DNA from: Leptodactylus fallax
Taxonomy: Eukaryota; Chordata; Amphibia; Anura; Leptodactylidae
Direction of reading: 5' to 3'
Assembly: GCA_947044405.1 (NCBI GenBank)
Contig: CAMRHE010000322.1
Coordinates: forward strand, 124,001 to 188,000
DNA: 64,000 bases
Made by a program: the position numbers and the translations under genes. A model generated the notes under the pieces. The model searched no databases. It saw only the letters and a program-made list of their open reading frames with translations, and was not told the DNA's origin. Of the stretch, positions 22,243-33,672 are shown piece after piece; the stretch's first letter is position 1, and every line of letters begins with the position of its first letter.

Positions 22243-23675
22243 GAGGGGTAGGCAACCTTTTTTGTTCGGTATGCCGATTTCGATTAAAAAATCAAAGTGC
22301 CGGTCAATAATTGTCCCATAGCGGACCCTACACACGGTAATATGTCTCATAGCAGCCCCTGCACACGGTATTATGTCCCATAGCACACGATATTATGTCC
22401 CATTGCGGTCCCTGCACACGGTATTATGTCCCATAACGGCCCCTACATATGGTATTATGTCCCATAGCAGCCCCTGCACACGGTATTATGTCCCATAGCA
22501 GCACCTGCAAACGGAATTATGTCCCATAGTGGCCCCTGTACACGGTATTATCTCCCATAGTGGCCCCTGTACATGGTATTATATCCCATAGCGGCCCCTG
22601 TACACAGTATTATATGCCGTAACGGCCCCTGCACATGGTATATGTTTCATAGTGACCTCTGTACACGGTATTATGCCACATAGCGGTCTCTGCACACGGT
22701 ATATGTCCCATAGTGGCCCCTGCACACGGTATATGTCCCATATTGGCTCCTGTACACGGTTTTGTGTTCTATAGTTGCCCCTGTACACGGTATTATGTTC
22801 CACAGTGGTCCCTGCACACGGTATATGTCCCATAGTGGCCCCTGTACACGGTATTGTGTCCCATAGTTGCCCCTGCACATGGTATTATGTCCCATAGTGG
22901 CCCCTGCACACAGTATATGTCCCATAGTGGCCCCTGTACACGGTATTGTGTCCCATAGTTGCCCTTGTACACGGTATTGTGTCCCATAGTGGCCCCTGCA
23001 CACTGTTTTGTGTCCCATAGTTGCCCCTGTACACGGTATTATGTTCCATAGCGGTCCCTGCACACGGTATATGTCCCATAGTGGCCCCTATACACGGTTT
23101 TGTGTCCCATAGTTGCCCCTGTACACGGTATAGTATTCTAACTTTTACAATATTCTAATTGACCCCACTCACTAGCTATAATTATACTGAGGGGTCTCTT
23201 CAGACCCCAGAGTATAATAAGTGGAGGGCCAAGAGAGATGAAAAACATAAAAAACACTGTTAACTCACCTTCCCTGGATCCGCAGCCGCTGTGTACTCTT
23301 CGGGCACTTCTGCCTGTAGTCAGCTGATTGAGTCTCAGGGGTCACGTTGCGTTATTATGTGTAATGATATCGGACGTGACCCCCGAGGCTCTCTCAGCGG
23401 TCTCTTATGTCAGGCAGAAGCGCCCGAAGAGCGGACAGCCACTGCGGATACAGGAAAGGTGAGTTAAAAGTGTTTTTTATATGTGATCATCTCCCCGGAG
23501 GCTCTGCTTATTATACTCGGGGGTTTGAAGAGACCCCCAAGTATAATAACAGCAGTTTCGTTTCGGCCGTGTTTGGTTCGATCGAAACTGCTGGGTGAGG
23601 ACTCGGGTCACCGTGCCATGGAAATAAGCCTCGCATGCCACTCTTGGCACGCGTGCCAGGGGTTGCCGACTCCTG
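22243..23675. mobile_element. Non-autonomous hAT-type element carrying a minisatellite
   Basis: Starts GAGGGGTAGGCAACC and ends GGTTGCCGACTCCTG, imperfect inverted repeats flanked by an exact 8-bp duplication as expected for hAT transposons. It has no transposase. The interior holds a tandem array (22305-23135) and a palindromic module with CAGACCCCAGAGTATAATAA and its complement around 23175-23545. Confidence 0.8.
22305..23135. repeat. Minisatellite array, roughly 30-bp unit, about two dozen copies
   Basis: Variants of CGGTATTATGTCCCATAGTG followed by GCCCCTGCACA repeat head to tail, with units of about 29-32 bp. Open frames of up to 130 codons on the minus strand are repeat artefacts. The same unit in inverse orientation occurs about three times at 6745-6850. 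Confidence 0.9.
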
Positions 23676-23683
23676 TTCTATAT
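23676..23683. repeat. 8-bp target-site duplication of the hAT, right
   Basis: TTCTATAT, identical to 22235-22242. Confidence 0.8.
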
Positions 23684-23932
23684 CATTAATAAATAAGTTA
23701 AATAACATTGGATCCAGCTCTGAACCCTGTGGTACATCACTTATAACAGAAGTCCAAATGAACCTGATATTACCCTTTAAACGTCCATGAAGGACAGATG
23801 ATGGATTTAAAAAAGGGGTGTAAGAGTGGGGCTGTACCTTGTAACCTTCTAAATTATGCTGTACTAAACATTAGTAGCAGCAAGTCAGATTCAGCAAGTT
23901 ATACTTCTAACTGCACTTAATAAGCCCCATCC

Positions 23933-24162
23933 TTAACCCATTTCTGACATCCACCTTACTATTAACCGCGCTAATGCCCACAATAAGTACCTGCACTGAT
24001 TGTGGGCATTAAGGCCCCCATTGCCCTATTTAGGGAATGATTGCTGGTCCCCGGAATGAGATCTGGAGCCAGAGATCCATTGCCATGACAGCCGGGAGCC
24101 TATTGAAGGCTCACAGGCTTGTCTGGCATTAACTTCTATTCAGGCTGATTTATGCTGTAAAA

Positions 24163-24205
<43 letters not shown>

Positions 24206-24765
24206 TAAAAATGAAATCACCCCCTTTCCCTATAACACTTCTAAAAGTGAAAAAATAAAAAAAATAAAGTGAAACACAAATATCTTAGTGGGAAAGAAAA
24301 TCAAAAAAGCTGTAGTTTTTTTTACTATTACATCTCTTAAAAGAATATAAATAAAACTGATAAAAGAAATAGACATTCCCCAAAATGGTGTAACTAAAAA
24401 GCATATTTGGCCCTGCGCATAAAGATGCTCTTTTTCAGAATATGGCATTAGATGTAAATGCCACTATATAAATTTGGTATCGTACCAACCCATAGAATAC
24501 AGGTGACATGTCATTTTGGCTGCACAGTGAATGCCATAAAAATGAAGCTCGTGAGAAAGTCGCACAAATGCAGTTTTTTCCAATTCCACCCTATTCTAAA
24601 TTTTTTTTCAGCTTCCCAGTACAACATACCAAATATTAAATGACATCATTATGAAGTATGTTTTGTCCCGCAAACATTAAGCCCTCATATGGCTCTGTGA
24701 ATGGAAAAATAAAAAAGTTATGGGGTTTGGAAGGCGGGGAGTCAAAAATGGCGGGAAGGGTTTAA
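23933..24765 (-). mobile_element. TTAA-flanked (piggyBac-type) non-autonomous element, inverted copy
   Basis: TTAA at 23933-23936 and 24762-24765. The right part (about 24350-24765) is the reverse complement of the left part of the element at 28563-29743, including TGTGCAGCCAAAATGACA and CACCTGTATTCTATGGGTTG on that strand. It carries an internal (TA)n tract at 24170-24200. No transposase. Confidence 0.65.
24170..24200. repeat. (TA)n microsatellite
   Basis: TA run inside the TTAA-flanked element. Confidence 0.85.
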
Positions 24766-27700
24766 TTGTGTCAGAACGACAGCACATCGAAGGATTCTCT
24801 GATTTGTCAGTGAAATTCCAAGCTTGCCACAATACAGTGTCTGATACTGTAGGAAGCTAGAACTGTCATGGTGTTTACTGGTCTCGTTGACTAATACTCT
24901 TGTTTTTTTAAAAAAATGTGGAGATCTTGCTTTAAGACTGATGATCCGTATTAGCTGGTATTTTACCAGTTTTTCTTTAAATTGTTGACATATTTGGAAC
25001 CCTTGGCTCATGCAAAGATCTTCTGGCAACCACTGAAAAGGAAGTTATGTCACTTTGCATTTATGTACTATGGCTGCATGGCACTATGCACAGTGTTTTG
25101 CTTACATGAGTTATTTATTACCTGTACTGGTAAAGTGCAGAGTTAGTTTATATAACTTACTATATAATAATATTTTTATGTATACATTGTTCAGGAATTT
25201 TTGTACAGTTCTAAGTCTTGTTTTTTATACATAAAGCTTAAACAGTGTGAGTATGATGGTATGTAGAACTGTTTTTCCCATTTTGTTTCAGGGTTTCCAG
25301 ATGAAAAGACCAAAAATGACAATCTGCCCATCAATATGCAGACATGTCTGTCTACTGTATACATAAAATGTAGACATAGACTCTGTAGACATTGTTTAAC
25401 ATATGGAAACTTTATAATAAATAGTGGAATTTCAGTCAGAGAAAGAGACCGAGGTGTAGTCTGCAAAGGAAGGAAACATTTAGTTCAGTACTCTGTGAAA
25501 ATATTTGAAACTGATTATGTAAAAAGAATTATATATACTCATTCTGGAATGAAATCGTCTGTACTATCACAGTGGGTTTTCCTACCAGAATAATCAGTAC
25601 TATATGATTAGAGACACATTAGCAGCGGGATAGGAATGTCTATTTCTAAATCACCTGGAAACTATGTTTGACTCTCTTCAAAAAGTCTGTACTTTTCAAT
25701 GAGAGACAGCTGGTTTCCAATTAGATTCCTACCATTATGGAATTTCTTCCATAGTTAACTCAATTGATATGTTTTCTTGCATTAGTTCTCCAATGAATGA
25801 AAATGCCCAAGTACTAAAATGTTCACACTCTCTTTAAATAAATCTACAACCACTAACATAAAATTAAAGGGATATTACTATAACTGAAAGTGGAAAAGTA
25901 TTTCCTTCACTTTCTAATTGGTGTGGCCTACTGCCTGAAAATGGGTGATTGTAGTGAATCTTCCCTTGTGAAACTCTCCTTTAAAACCTAAGACAATGAT
26001 AGATCACATAAAATTTGAATTGTTTAAATTTACTCGACACAAGTGAAAATATAGTGGCAGAAGGAGTATACAGTATTTGTTACTTCCACTGGTTCATTAT
26101 AATCCTAGCAGTTGTAATAGACACAAGGGGGCAAAAAGGCTGCAGCGTCTTCATAAATTTGTCTGCTATCCCTGCGCCAGATTGGAAATGTACGCCAGTT
26201 AGGAACTGATTTAGACGTTCATTGCAACTTGGGCCAGAAAACTGTTATAATAAATCTGTCAGACCGAGGCACGGACACCTTGGCCATCCCAGATCCCTGC
26301 ACTAAACACATTAACACAAGGCTAGGCACGAATCAGGGCTTGAGGCGCATGTTTGGCACAAGAAAGAGCCTTGCATCAAACATGCACTACAATATCATCC
26401 TTCTTTGCCAGTTTTCGGATGTAGAGAGAATGATGAAATTGCCCTAAGGTCGCAAAATTTCTTTAAAGGACTATTCCCATCTGGGATGTTCAACAGATGC
26501 AGGTCCCACTTCTGAAACCCACAACTATCTCTAGAACATAGACTTGTATCTCATGGCTTCAGTATGAGGAAAGTACACCACGTATGAGAAGCTCACTCCA
26601 TTCACTTCTATGGAAATTTTAAGAATAGCTTAGAAGGAAAACCAAGCAGGGATGTCCCTTTCTCCTGGTCACAATACTCTGTATTTCAAGTGTTTTGTCC
26701 AGACTCTCACAGATCCCTGTGTCCCCAGGGTTCTGTCTTTTGTTGCCATTCCATTGTCTCATGGGTTTGGTTTCTTACATGTTCTTCTACAGTCATGTTT
26801 GCATTCCCCCACAGGCAGTCTCAATGTTGCAATCTGACCACACCGAATGTCCTCTACAAATTCACACACTCAATCCATCAGAAGGTTAACTTTCTCAAAA
26901 GGTCTCTGACTCTCTCAAATGCTTCCCCACACAACCTCTTCCACTCTAGTTCTGGGCTGTACCATCAAGCCACATTTTTGACCTGTAGAGCTATCAGTTC
27001 ACTGGTCCACTAGACAAGGACAACTACAGCCTACCTTGCAAACATTTATTTTACTATTTAAAGTTGTGTTGCTTCAGTATTTAGAATCCATATTATTATA
27101 TGTATGTCATAAGTATTGCTTTGTATTTCAAATCCAAATTTTAATTCATTACATTTACATAAAATAAGGATCCATATCATGGATCCTTTAACTTTACACT
27201 CAATTGACTTCTAATTATATATATATACATTATACAGCATTCATTGGCACATAATGTATATGTTAAAATGTGTATACAGTATAGTTTAACAAGAAGCTCA
27301 TGGGCCCTGATGCAAAATCTATCACATAATTTATAACACTACTATTCCCCTCCAGCACAAGGGCCAGGCACAAATTCAATCATTGCACTTCCTAAAGTTT
27401 TTCCCATTGCTTTTGTAATAATACAGTATGATGACATCAAAATTGGTACATAGAATAACATTAAGTTCATTCAAGACCTCTCCTATATCGAAACAAAAAG
27501 AATATGAATCTGTAATACCTGAGTATGAAACTAACATAAGAAGGCATCTTAATTAGATCTACAGAAGTAGGAGTGGTAAAAATCAAAGGCATTACCAATG
27601 TGGCTCAATATTTTATATCTGTGAATGCAGGAACTGTCCAACAATTCAAATAAATAGCCAGATGCGACTGCTGTGAATGCCACCAGGGGTTCCAGGAAGA

Positions 27701-28091
27701 GCTGGGTACTGACAGTACTCATCCACCTGAAGTGATGGTTGGGTTTTGGAGTGGCTGTAAGCCTGGGAAAGACCAATGACCATGTACCATCCCACCCAGC
27801 CTGCAGCTGTTGGTTGTATCTGGCTGGTCATTAAAAAGAAGAAACCTGCCTCATTTTTTCCTAAATAAATAAATAATCTAAAAAAATGACATGGGTTCCC
27901 TCCTTTTTTCATAACCAGACAGGTACATCCAGCAGCAGCAGGCTGATATTATCAGCGTGGAAAGGTCAGCGTGGGTTATTGGCCCTTCCCAGCCTAAAAT
28001 GAGATTCCTTCATTCACGCTCATCAAAGAGGTGCATGTGTAAAACTGGCCCTAGTCATGAGATTTCTTCCATCAACCATGCAATCTCTTTA
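24766..28091. other. Intergenic DNA, no gene recognised
   Basis: 3.3 kb with only short open frames. 27770-27950 (CAGCCTGCAGCTGTTGGTTG and following) has the look of an interspersed repeat. Nothing else could be assigned. Confidence 0.4.
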
Positions 28092-28438
28092 AGGCTAAAG
28101 GCCCATGCTGCAAAATGCTGCATTTTTCCCGCTGTGGAACACATGAAAAAAAATGCACCATTTTACATTACCAGCAAAGTGAATGAGATTCTGGCTAATC
28201 GCATCCACACATTGCATAAATAAAAGCGCTGCGGAAAAGCTGTGTTTTCAAAAACGTACGTTATAAATGCAGAAACGTTTGCGCTTTCCCTATAGGTTTA
28301 ATAAGGGAAGAAAATCCACAGAAAAAAACTCAGCAAAAGCGCACTGAAAAAAGCTGCGGAAAAAAACGCAATGTGCTTCCGCTGCATTTTTTTCGCAGCA
28401 TTTTTTCAACTGAGTTACGCAACGTGGGGCCTTAGCCT
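28092..28438. mobile_element. MITE with AGGCTAARGGCCC inverted ends
   Basis: The left end AGGCTAAAGGCCCATGCTGC and the right end ACGTGGGGCCTTAGCCT are inverted repeats. The interior is rich in GCAGCGGAAAA/TTTTCCGCAGC-like palindromes. Same family as the right end of 21190-21435. Confidence 0.65.
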
Positions 28439-28562
28439 CAATAATGTCTGCAGTTGTTAATCGATCAATTGTATCATAAATTTCAGTTTAACTACCAGCC
28501 AATGTTAAAATAAAACAGACTAATACTTCAACAAATTGTCTGTCCTCTAGTGTTTGTTTGCA
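28439..28562. other. Short spacer
   Basis: Unique-looking AT-rich DNA between a MITE and the TTAA-flanked element. Confidence 0.3.
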
Positions 28563-29354
28563 TTAACCCCTTCCCGTTGGAGGCATTATTTGATTTTTGT
28601 AGTTTTTTTTTTTTTTTTTGACTCCCCGCCATCCAAACACCATAACTTTTTTATTTTTCCATTCACAGAGCCATATTAGGGCTTAATCTTTGCGGGACAA
28701 ATTGTTTTTCATAACGGTACCATTTATTATTCTGCCCAATGTACTGGGAAGCTGGAAAGAAATTAAGAATGGGGTGGAGTTGGAGACAAACTGCCTTTGT
28801 GTGACTTTCTTACAGGCCTCGTTTTTACAGTATTCACTGTGCAGCCAAAATGACACATCACCTGTATTCTATGGGTTGGTATGATTCCAGGAATACCAAA
28901 TTTATATAGTTTCATTTCTATTTTAACCACTTAAAAAAATCCAAAACTTTGCAAGAAAATTTTTTTCTTGGAGTCACCATATTTATGTTTTTTAATATTT
29001 ATTTATATTTCTATGTACAGGAATGCATAGAGAGTCTTTTTTGTGGGGCCAGATATACTTTTTATTCATACTATTTTGGTGAATGTCTATTGCTTTGATT
29101 ACTTTTTACGCAAATTTTTAAGACAGGCAAAACAGCAAAAAAAAAAATAGTGATTCAGCTCTTTTGATTTTTTTTTCCAGCTACATGTATTCCGTATGGG
29201 AAAACTTTTTTTATATAACTTTGTAGACCAGGGATTTTTGGTCACAAGGATGTATGTGTATGCATGTAATGTATATATGTTTCACTTTATTTCTTTATTT
29301 TTATATGTGTTCTAGAGAAAGGGGGATGATTTGAATTGTTAATTCTTTTTATTC

Positions 29355-29400
<46 letters not shown>

Positions 29401-29743
29401 TTATTTATTTATTTATTTTTTACATTGTATTTATTAGGCATCATAGTGGTCTTGAACCCCAGGGTGTCTGATTACTAATGCAATACATTACAATAATTCC
29501 AGACAAACCTAGGAGCCTTCAATAGGCTTCCATCTGTCATGACAATGGATCACCTGCCCCAGGAAAATGGTGCTTTGGTCAGCTTTGACCACGGTGCCAG
29601 GGGCCTTAATGCCTGTATTATCGGCAGGTCTCTGTTATATAATAAAGCCGAGACATGGTGGCTATGGGGGCTCCTGAGTGGCTGCCATATTTAAATACTC
29701 GACAATTGTTGTACTATTACGACAGATGTTGGGAAGGGGTTAA
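28563..29743 (+). mobile_element. TTAA-flanked (piggyBac-type) non-autonomous element
   Basis: TTAACCCCTTCCC at the left tip and GGGAAGGGGTTAA at the right are exact inverted repeats. TTAA at both ends is the piggyBac target signature. It contains an (AT)n tract at 29357-29395 but no transposase. An inverted relative lies at 23933-24765. The Tc1-like C remnant starts directly at its right edge. Confidence 0.72.
29357..29395. repeat. (AT)n microsatellite
   Basis: Dinucleotide run inside the TTAA-flanked element, followed by TTTA repeats. Confidence 0.85.
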
Positions 29744-30958
29744 AGAAATTAGACCAATGAGTTGTGGAAGGACACCAGAAACAAAATTGTAGACCTGCAC
29801 CAAGCTGGGAAGACTGAATCTGCAATAGGAAAGCAGCTTGGTGTGAAGAAATCAACTGTGGAAGCAATAATTAGAAAATGGAAGACATACAAGACCACTG
29901 ATAATCTCCCTCGATCAGGGGCTCCACGCAAGATCTCACCCCGTGGGGTCAAAATGATCACAACAACGGTGAGCAAAAATCCCAGAACCACACGGGGGGG
30001 ACCTAGTGAATGACCTGCAGAAAGCTGGGACTAACATAACAAAGGCTACCATCAGCAACACACTACGCCGCCAGGGACTCCGATCCCGCAGTGCCAGACG
30101 TGTCTCCCTGCTTAAGCCAGTACATATCCGGGCCCGTCTGAAGTTTGCTAGAGAGCATTTGGATGTTCCAGAAGAGTATTGGGAGAATGTCATATGGTCA
30201 GATGAAACCAAAGTAGAACTGTTTGGTAGAAACAGAACTCGTCGTGTTTGGAGGAGAGTGAATGCTGAGTTGCATCCAAAGAACACCATACCTACTGTGA
30301 AGCATGGTGGTGGCAACATCATGCTTTGGGGCTGTTTCTCTGCAAAGGGACCAGGACGACTGATCCATGTACATGAAATAATGAATGGGGCCATGTATCA
30401 TGAGATTTTGAGTGCAAACCTCCTTCCATCAGCAAGGGCATTGAAGATGAAACGTGGCTGGTTCTTTCAGCATGACATTGATCCCAAGCACACCGCCAGG
30501 GCAACGAAGGAGAAGCTTCGTAAGAAGCATTTCAAGGTCCTGGAGTGGCCTAGGCAGTCTCCAGATCTCAACCCCATAGAAAACCTTTGGAGGGACTTGA
30601 AAGTCCGTGTTGCCCAGTGACAGCCCCAAAACATCACTGCTCTAGAGGAGATCTGCATGGAAGAATGGGCCAACATACCAGCAACAGTGTGTGCCAACCT
30701 TGTGAAGACTTACAGAAAATGTTTGACCTCTGTCATTGCCAACAAAGGATATATAACAAAGTATTGCAAATAAATAATACCATAATTTGCAAATAAATTC
30801 TTTAAAAATCAGACAATGTGATCTTCTGGATTTGTTTTCTTGTTTTGTCTCTCATAGTTGAGGTCTACCTATGATGTCAATTACAGACCTCTCTCATCTT
30901 TTTAAGTGGGAGAACTTGCACAATTGGTGGCTGACTAAATACCTTTTTTTCCCCACTG
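29744..30958 (+). mobile_element. Tc1-like transposon C, 5'-truncated
   Basis: The right end reads AATTGGTGGCTGACTAAATA then CCCCACTG next to TA (30959-30960), a Tc1-type terminus. The matching left TIR is absent: the sequence begins at about the first transposase codons immediately after the TTAA-flanked element. It cannot be mobile by itself. Confidence 0.85.
29762..30773 (+). pseudogene. Tc1-like C transposase, frameshift and stop
   Basis: The N-terminal helix-turn-helix part ([20 protein letters not shown]) and a [11 protein letters not shown] linker occur in 29762-30013. An extra G in the G-run at 29994-30000 shifts the frame. From 30006 the catalytic domain continues with [12 protein letters not shown] (first D), [11 protein letters not shown] (second D) and NPIENLW (E). 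A TGA at 30618-30620, probably from CGA, interrupts the last 50 codons, which remain in frame to the stop at 30771-30773. Confidence 0.9.
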
Positions 30959-32236
30959 TACGTCCCTTTCACTTTCGGCTGTGTTCACTGGTAATTGGAT
31001 AAATAGGTTCCTAGGAGCCCGACAGTGTTATACATCAGTGGTTCTCAAGTTTCGATACACGTACCCCTGGGGGTATGTCCAACTATCCCCAGGGGTTTTT
31101 GCTGTGGTGAAAACATCACAAACAGTATTTCTCACTTCCCCATTCTCTTCCGGGAAAGAGACATTAGGGGCTGCTAAGGCCTGTGATTGGGCCTCACGTT
31201 GCGTCGTTTATTGTCGCTATGACACTATGTGTCATTACGCTATGTGAAGAGCATGGGCAGCAGCGCCAGAGAGCCCAGAGGAGGTGAGTAACACAGTTTG
31301 TGGGTGAAGAACCCCCTAGATTTCAGGTTTGGCCAAATCCTAGAAAAATGCGTGTTCCTATGTATGTGGGATTATTAAATTTAAAAAAAAAAATGTTTCT
31401 ACTTACCTAGATAAGGGTCTGATCGACGCTGTTTGGTGAGAATGGTCCGGGTTATTCATGAGGCATGCCTCCCGGCGCCTGCACTGTTCTTCAGTGAAGC
31501 CAAAGATGAACACCCTGGCTTCACTGCGTAATTGCAGGGCATGCGCACTGAATTCGAGCAGTACTCCTCTGGCTTAATTGAAGAACTGCGCAGGAGCGAG
31601 GAGTACAGCGGCAGGGTGAGTATAAAGCTTTTTTTATTTTTAATGAAGCTATGGATTGCGTTATAACAGGGTGATTTGGGACACTAAACCCCAGGTCCAT
31701 ATGGACGTGTGGGTGGTTTAGTGTCCCAAATTGTCAAATTCCCTTTAATTTTGGTAATTGACTAAAACAAACTATTAACACTTCTATTTTTAAAGCATTC
31801 TTACTTTGTAGCATTTTTCCTATCCTGTCTAAAACTTTTGCACAGTACTGTATGTCATATCGGCTTAAGAGGGAAAACTGGTGCATTTGTGGTTGTCACT
31901 AAACCATTTAAACTATTGATTTTGCACATCTGTAGCAATAAAAACACACAAGTCTTTTCCAAGCCAGAATACCTTAGATTCCATATCTATATGTTTTCAC
32001 TGTCTGGCAATCTCCCATCACGTGTACTTTTTCCACATTATAGATGTTTTTGTTGGATCACAGCCAACAGAGAACGATCTAATGATAAAAGCTTCACAGG
32101 CATAACTTGTCCCAAATAGGTTTTGCTTACAAATTTTGCTCACATAGTCTCTGGAACCATTTAGTGTGAAAGTCTGTGTTATCAAATAGAGAAAAATTGA
32201 AAACAATAGTTGTATGGCCTGACATGACTGATTAAA
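30959..32236. other. Repeat-like DNA, no gene
   Basis: CAGTGGTTCTCAAGTTTCGA at about 31037 resembles a hAT terminus, but no partner end was found. 31390-31740 is GC-richer and contains a strong hairpin (see 31674-31731). No coding region. Confidence 0.4.
31674..31731. repeat. Perfect 17-bp inverted repeat (hairpin)
   Basis: ATTTGGGACACTAAACC (31674-31690) and GGTTTAGTGTCCCAAAT (31715-31731) are exact complements with a 24-base loop that itself contains GTCCATATGGAC. Probably part of an interspersed element. Confidence 0.85.
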
Positions 32237-32254
32237 GAAGGCAGTATATTTCTT
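32237..32254. repeat. 18-bp target-site duplication, left
   Basis: GAAGGCAGTATATTTCTT, identical to 32669-32686. Confidence 0.92.
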
Positions 32255-32668
32255 TTTTTTTTTTTTTTTTATAAATTCTTTATTTATATCAAAAATATAA
32301 GCACAAACACAAACAACAAACCATGTAAAAGCGGCCTCCACATAAATGGGGCCGGGAACAAACTGCAAAAGAAAAACCACTGACAATCCGCTGACCAAGG
32401 AATGATATCACATAAGGGAGATACTCCCAGAAAAGTATGCGTAAAAACAGAGGCAGGGAGAAAGGGAAATGCAGAAGAGTAGAAAGGGGAGAACAGAAGC
32501 GAGAAAGTTAAAGGAGAGATGAAGGAGAGGATGGTAGGGAGTGGAGAGAGGAGGAATAGGAAAGGAGAGAAGAGAGAAAAAAGGGGTGGGGGAGAAAGGA
32601 AGACGGGGTCAGGAGGTCCAGCAGCTCCACCACAGGAAGTACCGCTCACAGACTCCAGTTCAACGTTC
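32255..32668 (-). mobile_element. Short 5'-truncated LINE with poly-A tail
   Basis: About 414 bp between perfect 18-bp direct repeats. It has a poly-T run on the left (poly-A tail of a minus-strand insertion) and a purine-rich body (32450-32620). The tail region (AAATATAAGCACAAACACAA) resembles that of the L1-like copy at 18083. No protein-coding part remains. A target-primed insertion is clear. Confidence 0.85.
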
Positions 32669-32686
32669 GAAGGCAGTATATTTCTT
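32669..32686. repeat. 18-bp target-site duplication, right
   Basis: GAAGGCAGTATATTTCTT, identical to 32237-32254. Confidence 0.92.
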
Positions 32687-33672
32687 ATCAGTCTTCAGAA
32701 CTTCTGATGTAAGAAATAAGGAAAGAATGTGAACGGATTGTGGTGAATATAGTCAAAAGGCAAATTATGTAAATCCAATAAAATGATCTTAGTAATGTTC
32801 ACACAACACATATAAAGCTTCATGTACTGTATTTAACTGAAGGTACCTACAGTTACAATTGTTTTCTACAAAAAAAAAAAAAAAAAAAAAAAATTCCAGT
32901 TTTTTTTAAGTTATTAAAAATGTGGCCAAATGCAGATAATGAATTTAAATAACAAATAAACCTATACTAAGAACATCTGACCCACTGCCACTTCCAGTAC
33001 GTTCTTGTCCTCCCCACCAGAATGTTTACATGTCTGCAGCAATGACTTGTCTGTAAATACACATTACACATCACCGCTGCAGCCAATTACTGGCCTCAGT
33101 GATCTCATGCCATATTCTGTTGGCGGCAGTGATAATGTATACAGCCATGTCACTCCTGTAGATATGTAAACAAATCCTGATGAGGAGGACCTGCGTTCAA
33201 TGCTGCAACTAGCAGCAGGCTACATAAGTAGGCATTTGTTATTTTAACTCATTCCCTGCATTTGGCTATTTGTAGTAACTCGGAAAAACCCCTTTAAATT
33301 ATTTCGAGAATCAAATCAGGGCATGGTGCTCATTGCTCTTCGCATATTAAAGTGGTTCTGTCACTTAAATATACTTCCCTGTGTAAATTCTGTATGCTAT
33401 CTCTTATTTTACTGATAAGTAAAATTTAGAAGTAAACTGTGGCCTACACAGACACTTGCAATCTTGGCTGGTGTTGTATGGTAAAAAAATAAATGATTAA
33501 AATACCCAGCAGGCTATATGACAACAAAAAAGCCATACTCAACTCTCATCGAACTCAGCTCCAATTCCAACTCTGCCCTGGCCCTGCTGGTTTTTATTTT
33601 CTGGTGTCTTTACACCTTACAGGTAATGCCTAAAGATGCCCTCTCAGCCAATCAAAGGACAGAAGAGTTAAG
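32687..33672. other. Intergenic DNA
   Basis: Contains a poly-A run at about 32870-32893. Nothing else assigned. Confidence 0.4.

Larger units (their letters stand above)
21436..23870 (-). mobile_element. CR1-like LINE fragment, interrupted by a hAT element
   Basis: Minus-strand non-LTR retrotransposon. Segment 23684-23770 encodes VPQG...DPMLFNLFINDI, the RT motif before the active site. Segment 21798-22234 encodes IFTDDTKLC (active-site FADD-like box) and the downstream block with CKVRHLGN, VEKDLGVLV, ASRILSCIKRGM and LYKSLVRPHL. Between them sits a 1.43-kb hAT insertion with an 8-bp duplication. The LINE frame carries stops and shifts and is a fossil. The outer limits are approximate. Confidence 0.8.

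Noticed and set aside
22579..23063. Overlapping ORFs of up to 130 codons rich in MGHNTVYRG repeats
   Set aside because: They are translations of the roughly 30-bp tandem array in several frames and have no domain.
26652..27013. ORFs of 60-107 codons rich in Cys/Ser
   Set aside because: No domain, no start context or splice pattern, and several frames are open at once, as in random sequence.
28440..28562. Possible left half of Tc1-like C beyond the TTAA element
   Set aside because: Only a weak resemblance around CTGTCCTC was seen, and the terminal motif expected at a Tc1 left end was not found.
31037..31060. CAGTGGTTCTCAAG as a complete hAT element
   Set aside because: No inverted partner end or 8-bp duplication could be found, so only a possible fragment is noted.
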